From the NCBI RefSeq assembly GCF_041146395.1, contig NC_090986.1:47156001-47220000 (forward strand): a DNA stretch of 64,000 bases, read 5' to 3'. The position numbers and the translations under genes were made by a program. The notes under the pieces were generated by a model. The model ran no database searches. It saw only the letters and a program-made list of their open reading frames with translations, and was not told the DNA's origin. The DNA comes from Eulemur rufifrons. Its lineage: Eukaryota; Chordata; Mammalia; Primates; Lemuridae. Every line of letters begins with the position of its first letter. The stretch's first letter is position 1. This document shows, one piece after another, positions 12,001-20,410 of the stretch.

Positions 12001-13073
12001 AAAAAGGTTAATGTGTTTTGCAATATTATCAATTTCTTATCTCAAATAGCCAGTCCCTTTTACATCTTCACTTCTATGAATGATGGATGTTATGTTACTG
12101 CTATTGAGAGTTTAAATTAGAAGTTTCTAGGCTTTTGGAAATGATATTCTCCAAAGATAGGAGGGAAAGATATATGACAATACATAGGAGAGAGTATTTG
12201 AGAGCTTTCATAAATGAGGAAGAGAATAGGAATTTGTAGGTTCTTTCAACAACCCTTAAATGTATTGATTGCATGAAGCATGCATGGAGTTTAAACATGT
12301 TAAAACATTTGAAGTGTAGATTCTCAGCCTTAGCTATGACCGCCATATTAAAACGTGGAGAAACAAAAGCAGAGTTGTCTCCCTTCCAAGAACCAAGTGT
12401 GCTTTTGCAGGAGTCATTTTGTCCTGACCAGTATAGACTAAAAAGAGAGAAAGTCTGAGTCTTCCAGACCATGTAAGATCCCTTGTTGCATTCTACTCTT
12501 CATAGATAATGAGGTAAACCCTTCAATTATAGTAATGTTCAAATTTCTGCCAGCCATATCAATATATGGCCAAAATAGAGTGTATAACATAGAAACAAAG
12601 TGGTTTTTTAAAAATTATAGGTATATTAAGACTTAGATATGCTCTCCCTGCTCCCGACCCCTTCCTTTCTTTTTACTTAACTTCCTTTTTCTCTCCTTTC
12701 CTTATAGGTGGTGACATGGCTCGGGGCCACGGAGGTTGTGAGGCCATAGAAGAGACCATATGAGCACTAAGGAGATAGTGGTACAGCCGGAAGTCCAAAA
12801 CACTAGCTTGGAGGGGACATGGCAGATTATTTAGCTAAGAAGTAAATAGATTGAGGTAAATGAGAACCAGAGTTCTCATTGACAAACAAAGGCTTTACAA
12901 ATATGTAAACAAAGAAGTCTAGTAAAAACAAACAATACAACAAACAAGGAAACAATAAACAAAAACTCTGAGATGTTGGATTTGAAATTAGAGTAATGTA
13001 GTGAACTCACAGATAGTCAAGGTAGGCAAATAGGCAGGTAGATAATTAGATAAATAAATAGATAGAAATAGAT
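9066..13073. other. Unassigned AT-rich intergenic DNA
   Basis: No gene was found in about 4 kb. Roughly 9520-9915 resembles an ancient interspersed repeat (for example 'tgtaatcttcaaaaatgtca') that I cannot name. Around 12640-12800 the base composition rises and a pyrimidine-rich run ends in 'ttccttatag' (see findings). The last 60 bases before the provirus are GATA/TAGA-rich. Open frames at 12101-12472 and elsewhere lack any domain. Confidence 0.4.
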
Positions 13074-13079
13074 GCAGAT
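13074..13079. repeat. Provirus target-site duplication, left copy
   Basis: gcagat lies directly before the 5' LTR and is repeated exactly at 20405-20410. Six base pairs is the duplication size of betaretroviral integrases. Confidence 0.95.
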
Positions 13080-13185
13080 TGTGGGGAGCGGTCTAGGCCT
13101 CCTAGTGTATCCGCCCAGGACATGCATAGTCAGGCCCTCCACCTATCCCTGTGGGACACGCTTGTGGGACACACCTATCCGGGGC

Positions 13186-13192
13186 TATAAAA
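13186..13192 (+). promoter_or_regulatory. TATA box of the 5' LTR promoter
   Basis: TATAAAA in the context 'gggctataaaagcagc'. Transcription would be expected to start about 25-30 bp downstream, near 13212-13220. The 3' LTR copy at 20278-20284 is identical. Confidence 0.85.
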
Positions 13193-13247
13193 GCAGCTTG
13201 CATTTCCTGTTCGAGGTCTCTCGCCATGTAACTGTTGTAGGTGCCTC

Positions 13248-13253
13248 ATTAAA
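13248..13253 (+). terminator. LTR polyadenylation signal ATTAAA
   Basis: ATTAAA is the common alternative to AATAAA and is the only such signal in the LTR. The equivalent in the 3' LTR (20340-20345) would end proviral transcripts. Confidence 0.7.
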
Positions 13254-13314
13254 CTACTGCTGGAAGAACTCCAACTGGTCGTGTCGTACTTGCTGGCAAC
13301 TGCGGCGCGACAAG

Positions 13315-13332
13315 TGGTGCCGAAACCCGGGA
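13315..13332 (+). promoter_or_regulatory. Primer-binding site for tRNA-Phe
   Basis: tggtgccgaaacccggga begins 2 bp after the LTR. It is complementary over 18 nt to the CCA-bearing 3' end of mammalian tRNA-Phe (from knowledge of that tRNA). Most betaretroviruses use tRNA-Lys, while IAP elements use tRNA-Phe. Confidence 0.9.
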
Positions 13333-13363
13333 ACTCTCGCACCAGGCGGAGACGACCTCATTA

Positions 13364-13372
13364 GAGGTGAGT
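13364..13372 (+). promoter_or_regulatory. Candidate major splice donor
   Basis: gag|gtgagt is a near-perfect 5' splice site between the primer site and gag. The cut would fall after 13366. Joined to the acceptor at 18514, it would give the subgenomic env mRNA. Confidence 0.7.
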
Positions 13373-13920
13373 TCAGAACCGCAGTAGTAGAGGTAGAGTT
13401 GGACCCCCACCGTTGATCGTGCTTCACTATGGGAAATTCCCCGAGCGCCCAGCTGCTCCGTGCTCTACAGGAGCTTTTGGCTGCACGAGAGTTGAAAATC
13501 CCCGAGCGTGTCTTACGGCATTTTATGCAGGAAATAGATCGTGTGGCACCATGGTTTCTCCACTCGGGCTCTTTCACCGTTCCGAGCTGGGATAAATTAG
13601 AGAAGGACCTTCGCTGTGCCCATGCTACTGGGCTCCTTCGAGAGTGCGTCCTTCCTATTTGGGCATTGGTGCGCACCTGCCTAGAGGACTCTCCTTGTAG
13701 TATTCAAGTGCAGCAGGGGCAGCAGGCTCTGAGTGACTATCAAGATAGTATGTCAGAAAGGGATAAGGGTGGTCCGGACCGGCCGGGGCGTTCGAGAACC
13801 CGGTCGGAAGAAAAGCGGGGAGCCGCCCGCAAGGGAGGGCGCTCAGGAAGGCGACGGGGACGCCCGTTGCCCGGCCCGTTATCTAGGGAGGACGTGGCTT
13901 GTAAAATGGCCGCCCTCCGT

Positions 13921-13923
13921 CTG

Positions 13924-13954
<31 letters not shown>

Positions 13955-13978
13955 TGTCCCGCTCTTCTTCCTCGTCTC
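13921..13978 (+). repeat. TCT-rich trinucleotide tract inside gag
   Basis: Repeated TCT/TCC codons give an interrupted poly-serine run in Gag. Such tracts expand and contract easily, and its length keeps the frame. Confidence 0.85.
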
Positions 13979-15083
13979 GCGAGAGGGAGGCGGAGCTTTC
14001 TCCGGCCGATAAGGCGGACTTGGAGGAGGCGGTGACGGCGTATGAGGCGGAGCGTTATCGCCCGCCTCCGTATGCCTCCGCCCCTCCCCCACCAGTTGAT
14101 GGCGGGGGAGGTACATCTTTCATGTCCGACCGGGTTCGGAGAAAAGTCAGCCAGTGCTTTCCTGTATTTGAGGATGCCAACCAACAACGGCACCATGAGC
14201 CACTCGACTACAAGCTACTGAAGGACCTGGCCCAGGCAGTGCAGGCTTACGGTTGCAATGCTGCTTATACTAGGGGCCTGTTAGATCGTTTGGCTGCCCA
14301 CGCTATGACTCCTAGTGATTGTGCCAGCACTGTGCGGGCTTGTTTATCCACCGGGCAGTATTTAGATTGGAAATCCCTTTACCAGGAGGCTTGTGTCAAC
14401 CAAGCCCGTGTTAATGCTCAACAGGGTCAACCCGCTTGGAACGCTGATATGCTATTGGGTTTGGGTCAGTGGTAGAACAATCAAACCTGTTTCCCCGTAC
14501 AAGTATATGCTCAGATTAACCAATTGGCCATAAAAGCTTGGCAGCAGCTGCCTAATCGGGGACAGGTTGCAGGTAACTTAACCAAAGTGGTTCAGGGACC
14601 TACAGAGCCTTTTTCTGATTTCGTGGCTCGTATGGTGGAATGTGCGGCCCGCATTTTCGGGGATGCTGACACGGTGATGCCCCTGGTAGAACAACTAGTG
14701 TTTGAGCAGTGCACTGAAGCCTGCCGCAATGCCATTGTTCCTTGGAAGAACAAGGGCCTTACCGCTTGGCTTAAAGCTTGCCGGGAGATCGGGGGCCCAC
14801 TGACCTCTGCAGGACTGGCAGCCGCTATCGTGGCTGCCCGGGAGAGTGCCAATGTGACCTGCTATAACTGCGGTCAACAAGGGCACATACGGCGACAGTG
14901 CCGGGCTTCTTCGCGCCCGCGCCCCCGGCCTTCCTGTGCGGTGCCGGAAATCTGCTCGCGCTGTGGCAAGGGGCGTCATTTGGCCTCTGAATGTCGATCC
15001 GTCAAGGATCTTCGGGGGCGGCCCCTGGACCCTGCAGGGAGTGCCCCCGCTGGAGGTGCTCGGCCTAAGGTCTTTAATGTGCC

Positions 15084-15118
15084 AAAAAACGGGAGGGAGG
15101 GCCCTCGACCCCAGGGCC
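15084..15118 (+). promoter_or_regulatory. gag-pro -1 frameshift signal
   Basis: The slippery heptamer A AAA AAC (15084-15090) is in the gag frame: AAA is codon 553. A 9-nt spacer precedes a GC-rich hairpin with stem GGCCCT/AGGGCC (15100-15105 with 15113-15118) and a 7-nt loop. Loop Cs at 15109-15112 could pair with GGGG at 15130-15133 to form a pseudoknot (inference). The pro frame is open in -1 from here. Confidence 0.88.
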
Positions 15119-16037
15119 TGCAAATGTATGGGGCCTTCCATCAGTCCCCGGCGACGCCAGCGCTGATGCCTCAGCTGCAATCGCCGTCACTAACGCCCCA
15201 AGGGAGGTCCGGCGAGCCACTTCGGGTTCCGCAGGATTGGAGCTCCCTGCCACCACCCTCACAGTATTGACCCCTGAAATGGGGTGTCAGCCAATTCCTT
15301 CGGATTTTAAGGGACCCTTGCCCCCAGACTCTGTGGGTCTAGTGATTGGTCGCTCTTCCTCAACCCTGCGGGGCTTGCTTATCCATCCAGGAGTTATAGA
15401 TTCTGATTTTACAGGTACAGTACAGATATTGGCGACGGCTCCCAGAGGGGTCGTTTCCATTTGCCCAGGGGATCGGATTGCTCAGTTGCTCTTGGTCCCG
15501 AGCCTCCATGCACGATTTCCCGCTGCCCCCCGTACACGGGGGACAGCGGGTTCTGGCAGTTCTGAGGTCAATGCTGCATATCTGTCCCTTCATATGGGTG
15601 AGAGACCTATGCTCCCCCTTATAATACAAAGAAAGTCTTTTTCAGGTTTGTTGGACACGGGAGCCGACTCCAGTGTCATGTCATCTAAGTGGTGGCCATC
15701 CGCATGGCCCACTGTCCCTTCCACCCAGACACTTCAGGGTCTTGGCTATGCTGCCGCCCCTGATCTAAGTGCTGCTCATCTTCACTGGAAGGACTCTGAA
15801 GGCAATCAGGGCACATTTCGCCCTTATGTGATGCCTCTCCCTGTTAACCTCTGGGGCAGAGATGTTTTGAGTCAAATGGCCCTTCGTCTCACTAATGAGT
15901 ATTCGCCACAAAGTCAACATATGATGCGAGAGATGGGCTATGTTCCTGGAAGGGGACTGGGGTCTCGGCTGCAAGGCAGAACCGAACCCGTTGAGCCTCA
16001 GCCTCGCCCCCCTCGGCATGGTCTGGGTTTTTCGTAG
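15091..16037 (+). CDS. pro: pro: dUTPase, aspartic protease and G-patch (made by -1 frameshift)
   Basis: Pro is made as a Gag-Pro fusion after the -1 slip at 15084-15090. The frame is open to TAG at 16035-16037, about 316 codons. It starts with a trimeric-dUTPase-like domain: motif 1 at 15216-15245, a GRSS motif, motif 3 'GVIDSDFTG' at 15390-15416, 'PGDRIAQL', and motif 5 at 15537-15563. Next is the retroviral protease with the active site LLDTGADSS (DTGAD at 15654-15668) and a C-terminal 'GRDVL'. A glycine-rich G-patch ends it (about 15921-16034). This order is typical of betaretroviruses. Oddities are Glu in place of the usual Asp in dUTPase motif 1 and Ser in place of the usual aromatic residue in motif 5, so dUTPase activity is doubtful. 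The protease looks intact. Confidence 0.92.
16025..16031 (+). promoter_or_regulatory. pro-pol -1 frameshift site
   Basis: The heptamer G GGT TTT is in the pro frame (GGT codon at 16026-16028), only three codons before the pro stop. A -1 slip enters the open pol frame, which runs through the later ATG at 16076 without a stop. Confidence 0.82.
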
Positions 16038-18724
16038 GGGCCACTGAGGAGCAACCGATACCCATCCCATGGCTTATGGAGAAGCCAGTTTGGGTGCCTC
16101 AGTGGCCCCTCTCCACTCCCAAACTCTCTGCTGCACGTGAGCTAGTCGCTGAGCAGCTTCGGTTGGGACACTTGGAACCCTCTCGCTCCCCTTGGAACAC
16201 TCCTATTTTTGTTATTCAGAAAAAATCAGGCAAGTGGCGACTGTTGCACGATCTTCGTGCAGTCAACGAACAAATGCAGATCATGGGTCCGGTGCAGCGC
16301 GGTCTCCCTCTTCTCTCCACCTTGCCCCGATTTTGGCATCTCCTTATTGTAGATATTAAGGATTGTTTTTTCTCTATCCCGCTGCACCCCGATGATAGAG
16401 AACGTTTCGCCTTCACTGTTCCTTCCCCAAATCATGAAGAGCCTGACTCTCGCTATCACTGGAGAGTCTTACCTCAGGGGATGGCCAACAGCCCAACCAT
16501 GTGTCAACTGTATGTGGCAGCAGCTGTAGCTCCCGTGCGCCACACCTTTCCTTCGATTAGGATTCTACATTACATGGATGATCTTCTTCTTTGTCATTCC
16601 GACCCTTCATATCTTCACCGTGCTTATGCCACTTTGTGTGCTCATTTCTCTTCCTACGGGCTGCACTTAGCACCCGAAAAGGTTCAGGAAGGTGATATAG
16701 GGGAGTTTTGGGGGGCCCATATAAGCCCCTTGTCCATTCGTCCTCAAAAAATTACTATTCGGGTAGATGGTCTTCACACCCTAAATGATTTCCAAAAGTT
16801 ACTAGGTGACATCAATTGGCTTCGCCCTTATCTTCGCCTGTCCACAGCACAGCTGAGCCCTTTGTTCCGGGTGCTGGAGGGTGATTCAGACATATTGTCC
16901 CCTCGCGTTCTGACTCCTGACGCACGACAGGCCCTTTGGCTGGTCGAGGAGGCGATACAGCACGCCCAGTTGGTTCGGATCCAGCCTGATCAGCCTTTTT
17001 CTCTTTGCCTTTTGCCCTCTTTGGAGACACCTACTGCAGTTCTTTGGCAGGAGGGCCCTCTGGTCTGGATTCACGCGCATACCTCTCCGCGACGGGCCAT
17101 TGAGCACTATCCTACCGCTGTTGCTGATCTCGCGTTGTCTGCGCTTAAACTCTCCTTAACTCATTTTGGGGCCCATCCTTCTGTTCTCCATTGCCCCTAT
17201 ACTAGAGCTCAAGTACAGATTCTCTGTGCCTCGGTAGACAGTTGGGCAGTCCTTCGATGCTCTTTTTCTGGTGTTATAGACAATCATTTCCCCAAGCACC
17301 CTCTTCTTCAGTTTGCTCTGCGACATCAGATTATCTTCCCCCGTGTCACGTCTTCTGACCCTCTTCCCAATGCTACTACAGTTTATACTGATGGGTCCTC
17401 TAATAGTACGGGTAGTTATGTTGTCAATGGCCAGGCCTTCACCACTTCTTTTCCTTACTCTTCCCCTCAGCATGTGGAATGTGCCATCGTTGAGTTGGTC
17501 CTCCGTACTTTCCCAGGACCACTCAACATTGTCTCTGATTCTGTCTATGTCGTTCAGGCTGTTCGGTTGTTGGAGGTGTCTCACGCCTTGAACCCACGGA
17601 GCACGGTATTCTCTTTATTCTGTGCTGTCCGGTCAGCCATCCACTCGCGCAGTACGAGGTTCTTTATCACTCATATTCGGGCCCACTCGCTCTTGCCTGG
17701 ACCTATGGCTGCCGGCAATGCCCTGGCGGATCGGGCCACGAAATTATGTTGGCTTGCTTCTCCTTTGGAAAGTGCCCGCAACTTCCATTCGTTGTACCAT
17801 GTCCCAGCTTGTACTTTACGCCTTAAATTTGGTCTCCCCCGCGCCTCTGCGCGGGAAGTGGTCCTCCAGTGTGCGGACTGTGCACCTTTCCGCTCACAAC
17901 CTTCCGTGGGCGTCAACCCGCGGGGCCTTCGGCCTCTCCAGGTGTGGCAGATGGACGTCACTCACATTCCCATGTTTGGTAAGTTGTCTTATGTTCATGT
18001 GTCCGTAGACACCTGTTCTGGGGTTATCCACGCCACTCCTTTAGCTGGAGAGCGCGCCTGTCATGTCGTCACGCACTGTCTAGAAGCATGGGCTGCCTGG
18101 GGCAAGCCTGAGGTCCTTAAGACTGATAACGGCCCGGCCTATACTTCCCGGGCCTTTCAACAATTTTGCCGCCGTCTCGGCGTTACCCATCGCACTGGCT
18201 TGCCCTATAACCCCCAGGCCCAGGGCATTGTAGAACGCGCCCATGGCACAATCAAAGTCTACTTACAAAAACAAAAGGGGGAGGCTGGGGCTTTGGGTGG
18301 TGGCAGGTCTCCCAAATCTGCCCTATCTCTTACTTTATATACTTTAAATTTTTTGCTGCTGGATGACCGTGGTCGCTCGGCGGCAGATCGCCATGTGGAT
18401 CCTGGCCCCCCCCTTTCCGAGCAGGTGATGTGGAAAGATGTGCTTTGTAATCAATGGAAAGGACCGGATCTGATTCTCAGCAGATCCAGGGGAGCTGTTT
18501 GTGTTTTTCCACAGGACGCCCCGGACCCTATCTGGGTTCCGACACGCCTCACGCGACGCCTCAGTCATCCTGCTGCTTCCTCGCCGGCTCCTGACGACGA
18601 TGCTGTTGTGGCGGATTCTGCTTTCCCTGACCATGACCCTCCTCGCCCTGGGAGTGCTGTCCAGGGCGAAACGTCGTTGGGCCATCCTGCCTGTATTCCC
18701 GAGACCCCTGCCGGTGTCTCATGA
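16032..18724 (+). CDS. pol: pol: reverse transcriptase, RNase H and integrase (open frame)
   Basis: Pol is reached by the second -1 slip; the in-frame ATG at 16076 starts an 882-codon stretch and is used here only for numbering. Reverse transcriptase has Asp93 in 'VDIKD' and the catalytic YMDD at residues 166-169 (16571-16582). RNase H shows the acidic set D439, E468, D488 and D552. Integrase has the HHCC zinc site H571, H575, C599 and C602. Its catalytic triad is D627, D684 and E720, with the canonical 35-residue gap between the last two. The C-terminal region has the usual 'WKGPDLIL' SH3-like segment. No stop or frame change interrupts it, so by sequence all enzymatic sites are present. The last 125 bases overlap env. 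Whether it is expressed is unknown, and Gag and Env of the same copy are broken. Confidence 0.93.
18266..18283 (+). promoter_or_regulatory. Candidate central polypurine tract in integrase
   Basis: caaaaacaaaagggggag is identical over 18 nt to the 3' polypurine tract at 20153-20170, and the next bases are also similar (gctgggg against ctgtgggg). Here it encodes QKQKGE of integrase. Lentiviruses and spumaviruses use a second tract in this part of pol to prime plus-strand DNA. Such a role here is inference. Confidence 0.5.
18501..18514 (+). promoter_or_regulatory. Candidate env splice acceptor
   Basis: gtgtttttccacag is a pyrimidine tract ending in AG, 85 bp before the env ATG at 18600. It fits the donor at 13366 for making spliced env mRNA. 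Confidence 0.65.
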
Positions 18725-19963
18725 TTCGCAGATATTCCCCCGGTTCTTTATTACCAATGCTTCCCTAGGACTTCCCTACCTCCCGTGGTCCAACGAGTCT
18801 GAAGCGGTTCCCGGCAATGAATCCTATATCCTTGCTGGGTCCTTGTGCTTTACTACCATTATCCCGACTAACGGCAACCTGTCCTGTATACTTCTTGCCA
18901 ACCAGACGGGTGCTTGGGTGGACCGGCCGTGTCCCCGCAACGGGACCTTTGCTAATGGGACTTTTGTGACAGGGATGTGGCCTGCGTTACACAAAACTGT
19001 GAACATTTGAGACCGCTGCGTCAGGCGCTCAGTTTTCCAACGTGACCTTCGGTCCCACGCCTGTTTGTCTCTGGCCTCCATTCATCTGGATTGTGGCCCG
19101 CCTGGAAAACCATACGGCCACCCTTAACTGCTCAACCGTAAACTGCACGTATACACGTTGCTGGAATGCCTCAGAACACAGGATGGCCGTGGTTGCACGC
19201 ATGCCCCGGTACGTCCCCTGGCCGGTTGACGCACCGGATTCGTTGGTTCTCTTTCGACATCGTAGGGACTTTGGCGTGACAGCTCTTGTCTTTGCTATTG
19301 CAGCGGCCTCCGCTGCGGCCCTTACCGCCGCTTCGATCGCGGCGGCGGGCGCCGTACAAACGGCACAGGTCCTAAATAACCTGTCAGCAACGGTAGCAAC
19401 TGCCTTGGACACACAAAGCTCTATCAACTCACACCTGGCGGGAGGGATTATGCTCCTAAATCAACGTGTGGACTTGGTTCAAGAACAGGTGGACAGTTTG
19501 GTACAGCTCGCCCAGCTTGGTTGCGAGCGACGACTGCCGGGATTGTATATTACTTCGATCCCATATTCTAACCTTTCCCAGGCGGCCAATCTCTCTAAAG
19601 AGCTTTCTCGGCTGTTACAGGGCTCTTGGTCTGCCAATTTCTCCAAGCTAGCCACTCAGTTACAACTAGAAATCACCCATATTAATTCTACCCGGTTAGA
19701 TCCTATGCTTACTGATGGCCTCCTCCCCACCTTTTTGTCGCTTCTACACGGGGTTTGGGAATGGGCAGGTCTTGGATCCCTGGGCCTGCTGGGATGTCTT
19801 GCTTTTTGGCCTCGTGTTCTGGATGCTCATGCGTGTCCATTGGCAGCAACAAAGGGATCGAGTGGTCATGGCTCAAGCCTTTGCTGCCCTTCATGAGGGC
19901 TCTCCTCCTGGAGTGTGGATAAGCATGTTACATACGGACGGCAACTACCGCTTTTCCCCTTGA
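18600..19963 (+). pseudogene. env: env glycoprotein gene, broken by two frame changes
   Basis: Env would mediate receptor binding and fusion. The start chosen is ATG 18600, followed by a hydrophobic signal peptide (about 20 residues). The first frame carries many N-glycosylation sites and ends at TGA 19008-19010. A second frame, open from 19003, carries the end of the surface part, a furin-type RHRR site (19255-19266), an Ala-rich fusion-peptide-like segment, a heptad region and the start of the membrane span. At about 19795-19806 (a T run) the coding potential moves to a third frame. That frame supplies the rest of the membrane segment and a cytoplasmic tail ending at 19961-19963. The CX6CC motif of gamma-type envelopes is absent, so it is beta-type. 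The surface part is only about 220 residues, much shorter than usual. No intact Env can be made from this copy. Confidence 0.87.
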
Positions 19964-20152
19964 CAGCATGGCATGGCCCTTGCACCCCGAGGGCTTGTCC
20001 CCATTGCACCGGGAAGGGCGCGCGACCCCTGTTTTGTGGTCAGCCCTTGCACCTTCATGAGCTCTCGCTCATTGCACTGAAGAGTGGTGACCATACGCCC
20101 CTTGGTGAACTGTGACCCTAGATCCGGACTGGGGCTTCCGTTCACCATGAGG
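19964..20152 (+). other. Non-coding stretch between env and the polypurine tract
   Basis: About 190 GC-rich bases contain short repeated 'cccttgcacc' words and no open frame of note. It would form the 3' untranslated part of proviral mRNAs. Confidence 0.6.
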
Positions 20153-20171
20153 CAAAAACAAAAGGGGGAGC
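20153..20171 (+). promoter_or_regulatory. 3' polypurine tract
   Basis: caaaaacaaaagggggagc lies directly before the 3' LTR (TG at 20172). It primes plus-strand DNA synthesis in retroviral reverse transcription. Confidence 0.92.
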
Positions 20172-20404
20172 TGTGGGGAGCGGTCTAGGCCTCCTAGTGT
20201 ATCCGCCCAGGACATGCATAGTCAGGCCCTTCACCTATCCCTGTGGGACACGCTTGTGGGACACACCTATCCAGGGCTATAAAAGCAGCTTGCATTTCCT
20301 GTTCGAGGTCTCTCGCCATGTAACTGTTGTAGGTGCCTCATTAAACTACTGTTGGAAGAACTCCAACTGGTCGTGTCGTACTTGCTGGCAACTGCGGCGC
20401 GACA
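20172..20404 (+). repeat. 3' LTR (233 bp)
   Basis: Same length as the 5' LTR with three substitutions and no indels. TATAAAA lies at 20278-20284 and ATTAAA at 20340-20345. It is followed at once by the right-hand gcagat. Confidence 0.97.
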
Positions 20405-20410
20405 GCAGAT
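20405..20410. repeat. Provirus target-site duplication, right copy
   Basis: gcagat is identical to 13074-13079. Matching duplications show that both ends come from a single integration event with no later exchange between distant copies. Confidence 0.95.

Larger units (their letters stand above)
13080..13312 (+). repeat. 5' LTR (233 bp)
   Basis: It starts TGTGGGGAGC and ends GCGCGACA (TG...CA). It matches the 3' LTR except at three transitions: c/t in 'ggccctcc', g/a in 'tatccgggg' and c/t in 'ctactgctgg'. It is unusually short for a betaretrovirus-like LTR. U3 holds the TATA box, and ATTAAA follows about 56 bp downstream of it, so R must be short. Confidence 0.97.
13429..15270 (+). pseudogene. 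gag: gag polyprotein gene, interrupted by one in-frame stop
   Basis: Gag forms the virus core. The frame starts MGNSPS, with Gly2 as a likely myristoylation site for membrane targeting. Residues 1-100 look like matrix. An Arg/Lys-rich segment (about 115-145) and a serine run (about 165-185, encoded by a TCT-rich tract) follow. A PPPY late-budding motif sits at residues 212-215, and capsid probably begins near Pro245. The major homology region lies at about 14593-14652. Two CCHC zinc knuckles of nucleocapsid lie at 14860-14901 and 14953-14994. A TAG at 14473-14475 (codon 349), inside capsid, interrupts the frame, which then stays open to the natural end at 15270. Total span is 613 codons. The stop means no full-length Gag from this copy without readthrough. 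Confidence 0.93.
13080..20404 (+). mobile_element. Near-complete class II (betaretrovirus-like) endogenous provirus
   Basis: A 7325-bp provirus has LTRs at both ends, a primer-binding site, gag, pro, pol, env, a polypurine tract and exact 6-bp target duplications. Class II is supported by the dUTPase and G-patch in a separate pro frame, two -1 frameshift sites, two zinc knuckles in Gag, and an env overlapping the end of pol. The tRNA-Phe primer site and short LTRs recall the IAP/IAPE branch (inference). The LTRs differ at 3 of 233 positions, so the insertion is recent on the primate time scale. Lesions seen are one in-frame stop in gag and two frame changes in env; pro and pol read open. It is GC- and CpG-richer than its flanks. 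Confidence 0.95.

Noticed and set aside
12101..12472. 123-codon minus-strand frame as a gene
   Set aside because: Low-complexity hydrophobic and AT-rich translation, with an overlapping frame on the other strand and no family resemblance.
13254..13676. Antisense open frames within gag, pro, pol and env (for example 13254-13676, 13879-14196, 14695-15180, 17156-17584 and 18344-18685 on the minus strand)
   Set aside because: They lie opposite recognised retroviral coding DNA, are explained by its GC-rich codon use, and show no domain of their own.
19042..19896. The 284-codon env frame as an intact, separate gene
   Set aside because: Its apparent start is a GTG inside the end of the surface region, and its last 30 or so codons are out of frame with the natural membrane segment and tail. 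It is part of the broken env.
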